A stretch of DNA of 64,000 bases from Neocallimastix lanati (nom. inval.) (lineage: Eukaryota > Neocallimastigomycota > Neocallimastigomycetes > Neocallimastigales > Neocallimastigaceae), in assembly GCA_016946835.1 (NCBI GenBank), contig JACVTC010000033.1:724001-788000 (forward strand). Reading direction: 5' to 3'. A model generated the notes under the pieces. That model saw only the letters and a program-made list of their open reading frames with translations, was not told the DNA's origin and made no database searches. Below are positions 46,320 to 58,917 of this stretch, piece after piece; position 1 is the stretch's first letter; each line of letters begins with the position of its first letter. The position numbers and the translations under genes were made by a program.

Positions 46320-46560
46320 TTTGTTAAATATTTTTAATTAATTTTCAACTATTCAATCTTATTAGATATATTTAATTACATAAATTTTAAATAAAATTTA
46401 TTTTTTATTTTATATTGATTTATTTTAATATATAGTTATATAAAAATCCTTTTTAAAAATTATTTCATTTTTTTAAAGTTTTATTTTTCAATTAATAAAT
46501 TAAATAATTAAATTTATAATAATAATAACATAATTTAATAATTTTATTATTATTATTAAA

Positions 46561-46597
<37 letters not shown>

Positions 46598-46804
46598 ATT
46601 ATTATTTTTATTTATTGATTCAATAATCTATGAAAAGAAAAATAATTCTAAAATTATTAACTTTATTTTTATTTATTGGATTAAAAAAAAAAAAAAAAAG
46701 TAAAAAAAAAAAAATTTTTTTTAATAATTTATAAATTTTTTATTTATAAATATAATAAATTTATTATTTATTTATTTTATTATTTATTTATCTATTTATT
46801 AAAA
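46320..46804. other. AT-rich flank of the transposase
   Basis: Contains an (ATT)n run at about 46562-46598 and no coding sequence. It probably includes the transposase promoter. Confidence 0.5.
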
Positions 46805-46850
46805 TTTTGCGAAATGAAACTTTTCCGAAATGAACTTTTGCGAAATGCCA
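46805..46850. repeat. Three tandem 15/16-base units, possible transposon end
   Basis: TTTTGCGAAATGAAAC, TTTTCCGAAATGAAC and TTTTGCGAAATGCCA follow each other, then CACACCCAAAATGAACC. Repeated short GC-richer motifs outside a MULE gene are typical of transposase-binding sub-terminal repeats, but the matching inverted end beyond 44885 was not found. Confidence 0.5.
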
Positions 46851-46944
46851 CACACCCAAAATGAACCATTAGAAAATAATTGTCTTTAAAATAAATAAAC
46901 AAATAAAAAAATAAAACTATATTTTTAAATAAAAACTAAAGTGT

Positions 46945-46952
46945 AATTAAAA

Positions 46953-47041
<89 letters not shown>

Positions 47042-47063
47042 ATTATTATTATTATAATTATTA

Positions 47064-47094
<31 letters not shown>

Positions 47095-47098
47095 ATTA

Positions 47099-47132
<34 letters not shown>

Positions 47133-47150
47133 ATTATTATTATTATTCAA
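46945..47150. repeat. ATT microsatellite array
   Basis: About 200 bases of (ATT)n with occasional interruptions, the longest trinucleotide array in the window. Confidence 0.95.
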
Positions 47151-47187
47151 TATCAATAAAGATATAAAATCAAGAAATTTTAAATAA

Positions 47188-47550
47188 GTATATGAAAAAA
47201 TTATTTTAGTGAAATATGATATTAATTTAAATGAACTAATAGATTATGAAATTATTAATAACAATGAAAATAATGATGAAATTATTGATTATGAATGTGA
47301 TGATAGAAAAATATTTAATTATAACACTAAAGAAAATCTAATTAAAATATTTGATCCATAATATTCTGGTTTTATAAGTTATAAAGATAAATTTTATAAA
47401 AATTATTAAAATATTTATATTATTTATAATTTTTTATTTGTTAAAGATTATGTAAATAAATACAAAAGAATTGGTAAAATATTAAAAGATCCTAATTATA
47501 TGTTAAATTTAAAAATAAATATTAGTAATTATAATGAATTCATATTTTAG
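47188..47550 (+). pseudogene. Relic of an unknown gene
   Basis: One forward frame reads YEKIILVKYDINLNELIDYE, IINNNENNDEIIDYEC, DDRKIFNYNTKENLIKIFDP, a stop, YSGFISYKDKFYKNY, a second stop, then FLFVKDYVNKYKRIGKILKD and PNYMLNLKINISNYNEF before a TAG at 47548-47550. The amino-acid mix, charged and aromatic with few homopolymers, is coding-like. About 115 codons with two internal stops. No family recognised; it could be part of a transposon protein given its position between a MULE and LINE fragments. Confidence 0.4.
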
Positions 47551-47690
47551 ACAATCAATTAATATATCATTAATGAAAAGGTTAAATAAGATTGGCTATA
47601 AGGGACAACCTTGACAATCACCATTATTGAAATTGAATAAATCAGAAAATTAGGACTTCAGAAAAGGGTTTTTTTACTTTTTCTTTATAC
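47535..47690 (-). mobile_element. LINE reverse-transcriptase fragment 1
   Basis: The minus strand encodes NGDCQGCPL, a stop, PILFNLFINDIL, which is the conserved palm motif (GxxQGxPLSPxLFNxFINDIL) of LINE reverse transcriptases. Only this part remains. It is a separate copy from the fragment at 47830, which carries its own version of the same motif. Confidence 0.7.
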
Positions 47691-47829
47691 TACACATAAT
47701 CGTATATCATCTCTATTAAATATTTAATATTAAAATACATGTAAATATTAAAATATATATATATATAAAAACAAAATAATTAACAAAAAAAAAAAAAAAA
47801 AAAAAAAAAAAAACAGAATTAAAGCATTA

Positions 47830-48345
47830 TATAAATAATAATGTTAAATACTGGAGGGAATAATGTATAGTAATAATAAATAGTCAGTAAATAAACACAA
47901 GGCCCTTAATTCATCGATATTAATATACTTAGTCTTTATAATTTCAATATTAAAAACTATTTCACTAACTTCGGAGGTTTCATTACTTTAGTAGTACATT
48001 CATTGACAAAATTCATTTCATTGATTTTTGCCCATTTATGAACATTATGTAATAAATATTTAAGAGAATTTTTAGTAGGAGCAATAAGAACAATGTCATT
48101 AGTAAAAAGACCACCACAGTAAGAAGAACTACCAGTAGTAACAACATAATTTGAATAACCATCTAAAATATCATTTATAAATAAAGAGGACATGAGAAAG
48201 AGGACAATCTTGTCGAACGCCATGTTTAACCGGAAATTCGTTGGAGAGACATTTATTTATAGAAACGCAAGCTTTAAATGTAAGATATAAATGTGTGATA
48301 AAATTAAGACATTTTCCATGAATACCAAGATTACTTAATTATTAT
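47830..48345 (-). mobile_element. LINE reverse-transcriptase fragment 2
   Basis: Minus strand, in order: LGIHGKCLNFITHLYLTFKA, VSINKCLSNEFPVKHGVRQ, DCPLS, then after a frameshift SSLFINDILDGYSNY, CGGLFTNDIVLIAPTKNSL, NNVHKWAKINEMNF-like sequence and KVMKPPKLVK. These are palm motifs of a LINE reverse transcriptase of the type common in early-diverging fungi. The usual F/YADD active site reads FTND, so the copy would be inactive even without its frameshift and later stops. Both LINE ends are missing. The dispersed repeat at 48410 lies upstream in its transcription sense. Confidence 0.8.
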
Positions 48346-48409
48346 ACACATATATAATTAACTGTATATGATTATGTTTTTATAAGTAAATGACACGTGA
48401 TCTAACATA

Positions 48410-48586
48410 TAATGTGATATTCTTTATGTTGTAGCTGGTTTAATAAGGGTATTTGAGTTATTAATAATTTTTATTAATATTTTATTATAATTACAATATT
48501 ATTTCTACTCAAGAAAAACAAAAAACAAGAATAAGAATTAACTATACTGTAAAGTATTAATAATATATAATTATTATAAATAAATA
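48410..48586. repeat. Dispersed repeat, copy 2 (partner at 1152)
   Basis: Matches 1152-1334 along nearly its whole length, starting TAATGTGATATTCTTTATG and ending near AATATATAATTATTATAAAT. It lies just upstream of the LINE fragment in that fragment's sense. It could be its 5' region or an independent element. Confidence 0.75.
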
Positions 48587-51522
48587 TATATATAAATAAA
48601 TAATAATATTTTAATATGAATAATATATAAATAATATAAACTATTATATTAATTATATAAACTTTAATAATTTAAAATAAGAAGTATTAATTTAATATTT
48701 AAGAAATATATATAAGAAATATAAATAATATAAAATATAAATAATATAAAATATAAATAATAATATAAAATATATAATTATTTAAATTATTATAAATAAT
48801 AAGATATAAATTTAATATTTGAATATATATAAATATTCAAATATACAAATATTTTGCTACACATATTTGTTTTATATCACATATTTAAATTTATTTTAAT
48901 TTTTTTATACTTTTTATAATTGTTTTTTTTTTTTTTTAATATTATTTTATTACAATATTGTAAAGATATTTAATTTATTTAATAAAAAATAAAGTTTAAT
49001 AAAATTATAAATTAATTGAAATAAATTTAAAAAAAAAATAAAAAAATATATGAAATAATTTATATTTTTTCCTTTTTTTTTTTTTTATTATTATTATTAA
49101 AAATAAGGTTTTAATAAATATTTTATCTTTTTTTTGAGGAAAAAAAAAATAATAATTTATCTTAAATATATATATCTTTTTTTTTTTTATTTTATTATTA
49201 TTAATTTTTTCAATTATTATAAATATTATATTAAATTTAGTTTTACTTGTATTAATTATTATTAAACTATATTGACATATTGACAGAGCAGATATTTAAA
49301 AAAAAGTTTTATTTATAATTTTTTATTAATTATTTTATAATATTACTAACACTCTTTTAAGAAAACTTTTTACTTTTTTATTCTATTTTTAGACATACTT
49401 TTTTTAAAAAAAAAACTTATAATCCTTTAATATATAAAAATAATGATAAATGATATTAATAATACTATTAATTAATATTAATTTTTTTAATATATAGTAT
49501 AATATATAAAAATAATGATAAATAATAATTATAATACTATTAATTAATATTAATTTTTTTTAATATATAGTATAAAGTATATATGAATTATTTTATTTCT
49601 TTAAAAATAAACCGTTTATTTAAAATATTGATATATATAATTTTTTTTTCATGTTATCTGTTATAAATAATGATAAAATAAATGAAAACAACAAAAGTAA
49701 TAAATAAAAAATTCCATAAAAATAATTTAAATCAATATGAAATCACAATGGAATTTAATTCTATTTGTTATTTTGAAATTAAATAAAAGAAAAAATTAAT
49801 TTTTTATTTAAAAATTACTTCATTTTGTCTAATTTTATTGTTTTCATTTTAATTTATTTATTTTCCTTTTTAAATAGAAATTATTAGAAAATTATGGTAG
49901 TTAAGGTTAACAATTATGAAAAAAAAAAAAAAAAAAAAACAATAAAATTAAAAAAAAAATTAAAACATAATAAATTAATATACTTTTTTTTTTATAATAT
50001 CAAAAAACATAAATTAAATAAATTAATTTTTCCTTATAAAAAAAAATAAATTAATTTTTACTTATAAGAGAAAAAAATATAAAATAAAGTTAATAATATA
50101 CTGAAATGATAAATAGAAAAATAAATAGTAATAAATAAATAAAAATAAAATTTAATAATAATTAGTAATAATGTAATAAAAATTAGTGTACTAAAGAAAT
50201 ATAATTGAATAATGAAATATTAAATAATAAATAAAATAAATTAATAAATATAATATCAATTCTTTTCTTATATATATTATTTAATAAATTAATAAATTAA
50301 TATTATTACAAAATATTAAATTTCATATTTTCATTTGTACTTTTTAGTTATCTTTTCTATTATTATCATTATTAATTATTATTACTATTATTAATTATTA
50401 TTAATATTATTGTTGAAAAGTTTTTTAAAAATATATATTAAGTATCTCATTAAAAATTGGCAAATGACATAGCTGGGTTTTTTATACAACTTTTATTTTA
50501 TATAAAATTAATAATTTTATATTAAAAATTTTAATAAATTATATATTATATATGTATTTTTAAAAAATGTAGAAAAAGAAGAATGAATAAATAAAACAAA
50601 CTAAAAATATAAAAATATTAAAAAAAAAATTTTTTTTTGTTTTTTCTATCATCTTTATATTAAATTGTTTCATTATATATTTACTGATCCGTATTTTTAA
50701 AATTTATTAAAAATATTTTGTATTACCTAATTTTTGGTCTTAATATAATATATATTTTTAACTCTATTTATCTATTTATATATTTATTTATAACATATTT
50801 ATATATAAACTATTAATACATTTATTTATAATCTATTAATAAATTAATTTATTTATTTATTTATTTAATAGTAGTAAAAAAAATTTAAAAATATAAAAAA
50901 TAAAAAAATACAAAAAAAAAAAAAAAAATTCAAAGGAATAATTTAATTTAAATTTTAATTAAAATAAGGGTAACAATTTTTTTTTTTTTTTTTAAATTTA
51001 ATTAAATTTATTCATATAAGAATTTTATATAAACTTCAAAAATATTTTTTTTTTCTTTACTTTCCTTGTTTTTTTAAAAAAAATTCTAATTTCAAAATAA
51101 CAAATTATTAGAATTAATAAAGAAAAAAAAAATAGATATTTTTAAGAAAAAAGTTAAAATATATAATTGATTAAATAATTTCTCATAAAAGTAATGAAAA
51201 ATATATAATGTAATAATAACACTAAATGAAAATTATTACTTTAAATATTTATTTATTATAATAGGAAATTATTTATTCAAAAAAAAAACTCTTTATATAT
51301 ATAAAACAAATAATAATATTATTATATTATTGATATAATTAATGGAACAATATATATAAATTGTGTTGAATTCAAAACAAAAACTAATATATAAATTGTG
51401 TTGAATTCAAAGCAAAAACTAATAAAGTAATTTATATTAATTCAATATATATAATTAATAAATTTATAAAACTATCTTTTTTTTTTTTTCAAATAAAAGT
51501 TATATTATAAAAAAAATTCATA
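48587..51522. other. Non-coding AT-rich stretch upstream of the 51523 gene
   Basis: No gene. ATAAATAATATAAAAT repeats at about 48715-48790. A duplicated block occurs near 49440 and 49505 (AATATATAAAAATAATGATA and TTAATATTAATTTTTTTAAT). Poly-A at 49920-49939. A 35-bp duplication at 51353. Confidence 0.6.
51353..51422 (+). repeat. 35-bp tandem duplication in the 5' region of the 51523 gene
   Basis: TATATAAATTGTGTTGAATT continuing CAAAACAAAAACTAA, then a second copy differing by one base (AAAGC for AAAAC). It ends 100 bases before the start codon, so it may sit in the promoter or leader and could duplicate a regulatory site. Confidence 0.9.
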
Positions 51523-52866
51523 ATGGTAGCCACTAATAATAATAATAATAATACTATTTGTAATTGTACTCCTGGAACACAAAAAATTAACTATAATGGA
51601 AAGGAATATTTTTGTAGTAATGAATTAAAGTGTTGTAATAGTAATAATAATTGTACAACCGTCGACAAAAGTGATGATTCTTCCAATAAAGAACATAATA
51701 CATATTGGGAAAATAATAACAAATATGATAGTAATAATTATTGGAAAGGGGATAATCAAGAAACCTCTAATAAAGCAATACCTCAAAATACTTCAAATCC
51801 TAAGAAATTTGAGGTCGGTGGGGATACATTAAAAAATAGTATACCCCAAAATTCAAATAATCCATCCAAAAAAAAAATGGTAGAATTTACAAAAAATGAT
51901 GAAAAAGAAAAATCATCTATTAAACCATCTAATATTAATAATACTAATCTTCATACAGTAGCCTCTGATTCAGTAAATTTAAGTAAAGACAGTTCTATAG
52001 GAATAAAGGATACCATCAAGAAAGAAAATAATGATTCTTCCATTTTTCCTACTAAAGAATCAATTAGTTCTTCAAATAATAACAATATTAATTATAAAAG
52101 CAATGATATAGATAATGTTTCTATAGGTAATATTTCTATAGATAATAGTGAAAATTCGTCTCAAACTATTAATTCTAAAGATGAAATAAAAAATTCCACA
52201 TTCATTATCCCACATTTCTGTACTTTGGGATTTACTGTACTTGGTTTGGCTTTAACCGTATTTTTCATTGTACGTAAATATAAAAAAAGAAATCATGAAA
52301 ATTCCCTTGAATTTAAAGAACATGATTCTGAAGAAAATTACAATAATTTCCCTTCATATCTATTGAATGATGAATTGAAGGATGCAACCGAGTCATGTGA
52401 GGAATACTTAAATACATTAAGTCGTTTAAGATATAAGGAACCAAGTTATGATACCTATGATCCAAAAAATCCATTTCAACAATTTAGTCATTTTAAAGAA
52501 TCTCCTGTACTGGCTCCTTCCATTATTCTATCCTCTGTGGAAAATTCACCTCAATTAGATTATAGTATACAATCTAATATGATTGAATCTCAATATGAAA
52601 CATTAACCGTACCTTCTAATCAAGTATACAACAATAACGATACAGATCAATTTGCTTGTAAAAAAGCATCTCTTCGTGAATCACAAGATTCCTCAGTAAA
52701 AATAGAGATCTCTAACTTAGAAATATCCATTCCTAATAAGAATGTCACCCCCTTACTTGAAAATGAAAGCTTCTTAAGTTCTCCCATCAGTCCCAATGCG
52801 GAAGTATCCATGAATTTAAGTATTGTAGATACCTCTAATATTGAAGTACCGGCTACCACTCATTAA
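51523..52866 (+). CDS. Single-pass membrane protein, local family member 5
   Basis: 447 residues, one exon, function unknown. Six Asn after the start, then C13, C15 and the module YFCSNELKCCNSNNNC (C31, C37, C38, C44). Asn/Ser/Lys stalk to about 225. Transmembrane helix about 227-250 (HFCTLGFTVLGLALTVFFIV), then RKYKKRN; its TVLGLALTVFFIV is close to TVLGMALVIFFII of member 6 and TVLALALTAFIIV of member 3. Tail: DATESCEEYLNTLSRLRYK (287-305), FSHFKESPVLAPS, VTPLLENESFLSSP, and AEVSMNLSIVDT near the C terminus. Start chosen as the only ATG before the module. A poly-A tract of about 45 lies 55 bases after the stop, preceded by AATAAA. Confidence 0.92.
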   Translation: MVATNNNNNNTICNCTPGTQKINYNGKEYFCSNELKCCNSNNNCTTVDKSDDSSNKEHNTYWENNNKYDSNNYWKGDNQETSNKAIPQNTSNPKKFEVGGDTLKNSIPQNSNNPSKKKMVEFTKNDEKEKSSIKPSNINNTNLHTVASDSVNLSKDSSIGIKDTIKKENNDSSIFPTKESISSSNNNNINYKSNDIDNVSIGNISIDNSENSSQTINSKDEIKNSTFIIPHFCTLGFTVLGLALTVFFIVRKYKKRNHENSLEFKEHDSEENYNNFPSYLLNDELKDATESCEEYLNTLSRLRYKEPSYDTYDPKNPFQQFSHFKESPVLAPSIILSSVENSPQLDYSIQSNMIESQYETLTVPSNQVYNNNDTDQFACKKASLRESQDSSVKIEISNLEISIPNKNVTPLLENESFLSSPISPNAEVSMNLSIVDTSNIEVPATTH

Positions 52867-52917
52867 TTATTCATTGATAAAAAAAAAAATTTCAATGTTA
52901 ACTCAATACAAATAAAG

Positions 52918-52969
<52 letters not shown>

Positions 52970-53541
52970 CAATAACTCATAAAAATGGAATACTTAATAA
53001 TAAAAAATAAAGAAAAACTAAAAGTAATCAAAGTAATCAATAAATATATAAAATAAAGAAAAAAATATTTGTTTTAATAATATTAAATATATTATATATA
53101 TAAATTAAAAATAATAATAATTTTAATTTTAATGTATATATATATATATATATATAAAAGATAAAAAGAAAATCAAAAATAAAAAAAAAAAAAAATTGTA
53201 AATATCTTTTTATTCCGTCTTTTTGTTTATTAAAAATACATATTGATAAATAAATAGATGGAAAGATAAAATGATTTTATTAGATAGGTTTAATTATTTT
53301 ATATACTATGTAAAAATGATCCACAATAATTTTGTATCACAAAATATATTTATTTATAATTATTTTATAATTATTTCTTTTGTAGACTTTACATATACAC
53401 TCATTTATAATAATATATCATAAATAATAATTATATTAAATAGTAAAATAGTTTAAATTCAAAAATATTAATTCTAATTTTTAGAATATTTGTTATTAAA
53501 GTAATTTTAAATTTTAAATAGTATATAGTATTTTAAAAAAA

Positions 53542-53580
<39 letters not shown>

Positions 53581-53631
53581 GAAATATTAATTTTATATAT
53601 TTCTATTTAAAATAGTAAATATTATTATGAA

Positions 53632-53678
<47 letters not shown>

Positions 53679-54229
53679 ATAAATTAAAAATTATAAAATA
53701 TATAGAAACTTTCATAAGATAGAGAAAAAGAAAAAAGAAGAAAAAGAAAATTAATAGAAGTATTAATTTTTATATTTCTATTAAGATTTATAGATAACAT
53801 TGTGAAATAGTATAAAAATATATATATATTAAAAATTATAAAATTTTTTTTTAAAAAAAAAAAAAAGTTTAATTTATATATGTATATGTATGTATATGTA
53901 TATATTTATGTATATATACATAATGTAAACTTTAAAAATATTAAAAAAAAAAAATAAAATAAAATAAAATAAAATAAACAAATATTAGTTCAAACAAACA
54001 AACAAAACAAAATAAAAAAGAAAAAATAAATATAGAGTAATATTAATTAAAAAATTTAAATATTATATATATTTATTTATTTATTTATTTATTTTTATCT
54101 ATCTATAATTTATTATTATTATTACAATAACTATTACTATTATTATTTACTATTTATTATTATCATTCATTATTATTCATTATTATTCATTGTAATTATT
54201 ATAATTAGTATTATTGATTGTGTCTCCCA
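52867..54229. other. 3' flank and AT-rich non-coding stretch
   Basis: Poly-A at 52922-52967, (AT)n at 53132-53155, (AAT)n at 53543-53579, a second long poly-A at 53639-53677, TATG-type repeats at 53878-53920, and TTTA repeats near 54070. No gene. Confidence 0.6.
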
Positions 54230-55933
54230 TATCTATTTGCCACCACCATCAAATATTTATAGTAGGCCTTTTTTTTTTTTTTTTTTTTTTTTTAATTAAT
54301 TTTATTCATTTACTCATAAATTGAATTTATGAATTTGACCAGTCAAGAAAAAAAAAATAAAAAAAATTGAATACATTTTTTTAGATTCTAATAATTTCTG
54401 TATTTTCCCCATATAATTTTATCTTAAAAAGGAAAAGAATAATAATAATTCATTAATAAAAATAAATAATAATTATATAATAAATAATTAATAAATTAAT
54501 AAATAAAAATAAGATTAATTCTAAAGATCTAAAGACAATAAAAAATGTTTTTTTTTTTTTTCATTAAATGATATAGAAAAATTATAATATAATTAATTTT
54601 AAAACTTTTATTATTTATCTTTTTTTATTTATTTTTTAATTTCTTTAATATCTTTTTTTTTTTAAAAAACACTATTTAATTTTATCTATTCAATAAATAA
54701 ATAAAGGTAAAGTGTCAAATTAAAAATATAAAAATAAAATATAAAAAAAAAAAAAAAAAAAAAGGATACATTTTTTAAAATTTTAATAATTTTATATTAT
54801 TTCTATTGTTTGTCTTTAATGAATGAATAATTATTTTGCATTTATTTATATTATATATATATTAATATTAATATCATTTTATTTTGTTAATTTAGCTAGT
54901 CAAATTAATAATAGATAAGAAATAAAAATAAAAATAAGATACTTTTTTTTTTAAATTTTGTATTCTTTCTATATAAAAGTTTTTACTTTTAAAATAAAAA
55001 ATAGTAGTAATTATCCATAAAATGTAATTAAAAATAATAATAACAGTAATATTAATAGTAATGATGATGAATTTATGATAAAAAAATGTTCTTCCATTAT
55101 TAATAAATAATATAAAATAATAATAATAATAATAATAATAAATTAAAATTAGCTTTTAATCTGACTCTTTTTGATTATTATTATATTATTTTATTATTTT
55201 ATATATTTATTGTAAAAAAATTTTTTTTTTTTTATTTTCTCATCATCTTTAGATGTTTCTATTTTATATTATTTTATTTTTGAATGAATTTTTAAGTTTC
55301 CTGTTAAATTAAAAAAAAATAAAAATTGAATACATTTTTTTTTTAAAAAAAAAAATTCTAATAATTTCTATATTATATATAAATAATATTATCTTAAAAA
55401 AAATAATATTAGTAATTACTTCAAGACAAAAATTATTCATCCAATAAAGATAAAAAATAGAAATAATAATAATAATAATAAAAATTTGCTTTTGAAATAA
55501 AACGCAAATAAAACTTTAATGAAATAATTTTTTTTTTATTATAGCGTTAAAATGAAGTTATAATTTATACAAATAATATGATAAAAATGTGATAAAAATA
55601 ACGTAATAAGGATAATTTTATTTTAAAAAAAAAAAATATTTTAAAGTATTATTTTATGTAAAAATAAAGTTAATTGGTAATAATTTTTATGTAAATATAT
55701 AAATAAGTTATATTTATTCTCTCTAATGGTTTTTATTTAGAAATATATTATTTACTATTTTCATAAATTTTTTATTATAAATATTTTAAGTTGTTAATTG
55801 ATAACATAAGAATATTTTATAAAATTATTTAATAAAATTTCTCTCATAAAAAAGAAACTTAGAAATGAATTATATAATTTTTAATCTGCCTCTTTTCTTT
55901 TCTTTTCTTTTCTTTTCTTTTCTTTTTCTTTTC

Positions 55934-56011
<78 letters not shown>

Positions 56012-56620
56012 TTACTAATTTATATATATAGTCTTAATTTTTATATAATTTTCTTTTATATATATTATTTTATTTGTTCATTTACTCATTAAATGAATTT
56101 AAGGTCACTAAAAAAGGATACATTTGTTTTAAAATTCTAATAATTTCTGTATTTTTCACATATAAATAATTCCATCATATCATAGAAAATAATAAAATAA
56201 TTATCAAATAATAATAAATAATAATGATAAATAATAATGATAAATAATAATAATAATGATGATTTTATGATTAATAAATTGTTCACTTATCAAATAAATA
56301 TACACAACATTAAATATAAAATATATATATGCATATTAACAATATTTAAAAAAAAAAAGTGAGAGACAGATATTTATTTTAATTATTTTTTTTTTTTTTT
56401 ATAATAATAATAATTAAAACTATTAATCTGTCTCTTTTTTTTTTTTTAATATATATATACAACATTAAATATGTATCTATGCATATTAACAATATTAATA
56501 ATTAAAATAAATAGAATTTTTAATCTCTTTAATAATAATTAAACTATTAATCTGTCTCTCTCTTTTTTTTTTTTTTTTTTTATTTAATTTACTTTAAGAT
56601 TCAAAAATGAATATATAATT
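54230..56620. repeat. Field of degenerate repeats with two recurring motifs
   Basis: A motif of the type AAAAAGGATACATTTTTTT followed by AAATTCTAATAATTTCTGTATT (18-base core TTCTAATAATTTCTGTAT) recurs near 54360, 54755, 55315 and 56115. A second motif TTAATCTGNCTCTTTTT recurs near 55155, 55883, 56422 and 56543. Spacing is irregular. The field also holds (CTTTT)n at about 55888-55930 and (ATT)n at 55939-56010. No coding sequence. A short GC-richer scrap at 54225-54268 contains GTGTCTCCCATAT, near-identical to part of the SINE-like insert at 62694. Confidence 0.6.
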
Positions 56621-58156
56621 TTTGTATCATCATTAAAATTAAAAAAATTTCAAGATTTGATCTGTATTTAATGAAATTTTATTTTTTTTTATTTTATTAT
56701 TCACTCTTAATAGAGTGTAATTAATTAATTTTTTTAAACTTTACTGTAAAATACCTTTATATATATATATAGAATACAAATTAATAATTTTTTTTTTTAA
56801 TTTTATTATAATATTTTTTTGTGTTTAAATATATATAATAAATATATATATATTTTTTTTAAAAATATTTTTTATTATTGTTCTTATATTATATATATAC
56901 TTTTTTTATTAGATGAAATATGATTTTCCAATTGTTCTGGAACACAAAACCAACTTTCTAATCCTTAATTTCTTATTTTATTATGTAATAATTAATTTAA
57001 CTATAATCATCATCATCATCATTATAAAACATTTTTAAATGGATTTCTTGTCATTTTTATTATGATAAATTAGTAATAATAAAAAAAAAATATAACTAAA
57101 TAAATCAATTAATAAATAAACAAATAAATGAAGGGGGAAATTTTTTTTTAAAAAAAAAAAAAATATATAGATTTTATTCCACATCAATTTTAAAAACTTT
57201 ATTTTTATATATATTAAATTAGTTCTAGAAATTTTTTTTTATATTTTACCACGAGGTAATTCATTTTTATATAATCGTAGTTTTTATTAATGATTATAAT
57301 AATTTATATATATTTAGCTCTGATTCCTTAATATCTTAGTACTATTTTTTCTATTTTTTTATATTATGATTAATTATCCTTATTAATATTTAGATGAGTT
57401 CAGGATAAATATTTCCCCTTTCACTTATTTATTGAATATTAGTAAGGATGAGTAATTTTTAAAACTATAAATTTTTCATTGGAATGAATGAATTTGAATA
57501 AAAAAAATATTGAAAAAAAAAAATAATATGTATATATTAAGAATAATAATATATGAATATTTATTATTAAATTTATTAATTATATATTAGTAATAATTGA
57601 ATAATTTGAAGATTTAAATAAAAGGTGAGGACAAAGGTTACACAAGTAATAATACATCTCCTTTTATTAAAAAATTTTTATTTATTTATTTATTTATTTA
57701 TATTTTTTTTTTAATTTATTTATATATTTTGATTAAATTTTATTATTAATTATATAATAAAGACATAAAAATATTAATTCAATTTGAAAATGAAAAATAT
57801 ATTATTAAAACATTATAAATATAAAAGTTTTAATATGTTTTTTTTCATTTACAGTTTTTTTCTTTCAACAATAGATTAAAAAGATAAAAAGATAAAAAAA
57901 AAAAGGATCAACTATAAAACAATAAAAAAAAAATTATATTTAAAAATTAAAAAGAAAAAAGAAAAAAATTTTTTTTTGTAATACTTTAAAAAATAATAAT
58001 AATTAAATTGATTATGGTCCATATATTATGAATACCTTAATTTAATATAATATATATTAAAAATTTTAAAAACTATTAAAAAAAATTTTTTTTTTTTAAT
58101 AAATCTTTTAATTAAATTTATAATATTTATAGTTTTAAATTATTAAACATTATTCA

Positions 58157-58189
<33 letters not shown>

Positions 58190-58784
58190 TATGTATGGAA
58201 AGAATAAAAAAAGAATAAAAAAAAAAAAAAAAAGATAAAGAAAAAATTAATATGATTTTATGGAATAATTTTTCCTTCCTTTTTTTTTTTTTGTATTCAT
58301 TTAATCATTTTAAGTATAAATTAAACTTAATTTATAAATTAAAAAATTCTATGATCACAACTTTGTTTATCTTAACTTCCTCAAGGTCCAATAATAATTA
58401 ATTTATATATAAATATATGATGACAAAGTATAATAAATATGAAATATTTTTATAAAAGAAAAAAAAAATTCTTTAATTTTTTTTCTAAGTCTCTTTAAAA
58501 AAAAAAAAGATAAATAAATAAAATAAAATGAATTGAAACAAATATAAATAAAAGATAAAAAAAAACATTAAAAACAAAATAAAAATAAATGAAAAATAAT
58601 ATAAAATAATAATAATAAGAAATACAAATAAGAAATAAAAAAATAAACTATTCAAAATATTTCATACATTATTTTAAAATATTTTTTTCACTTTATTAAT
58701 ACCAATAACATTTGTAATATTCATAGTCATTGGAAAAAAAGATAAAAAATAAAATAATTTAAATACAAATACATATATATATAA

Positions 58785-58826
<42 letters not shown>

Positions 58827-58917
58827 AAAACTTTTTTCTATTCTTTACATAATTGTTTTGTTTTATCTTATTTTATATTTATATATATATATATATATAT
58901 TTAAAATTGAATTAATT
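56621..58917. other. Non-coding AT-rich stretch upstream of the 58918 gene
   Basis: No gene. Homopolymers, (CAT)n at 57007-57022, (AAT)n at 58158-58185 and a poly-A run at 58792-58824. The last 60 bases before the start are TATATATATATA leader; translation of that leader in frame only adds Tyr/Ile residues. Confidence 0.6.

Noticed and set aside
55865-56092. Phe/Ile-rich frame
   Set aside because: Translation of (CTTTT)n followed by (ATT)n.
58858-58917. Upstream in-frame ATG for member 6
   Set aside because: The extra 20 residues are translated TA repeat, and the other family members start near the cysteine module.
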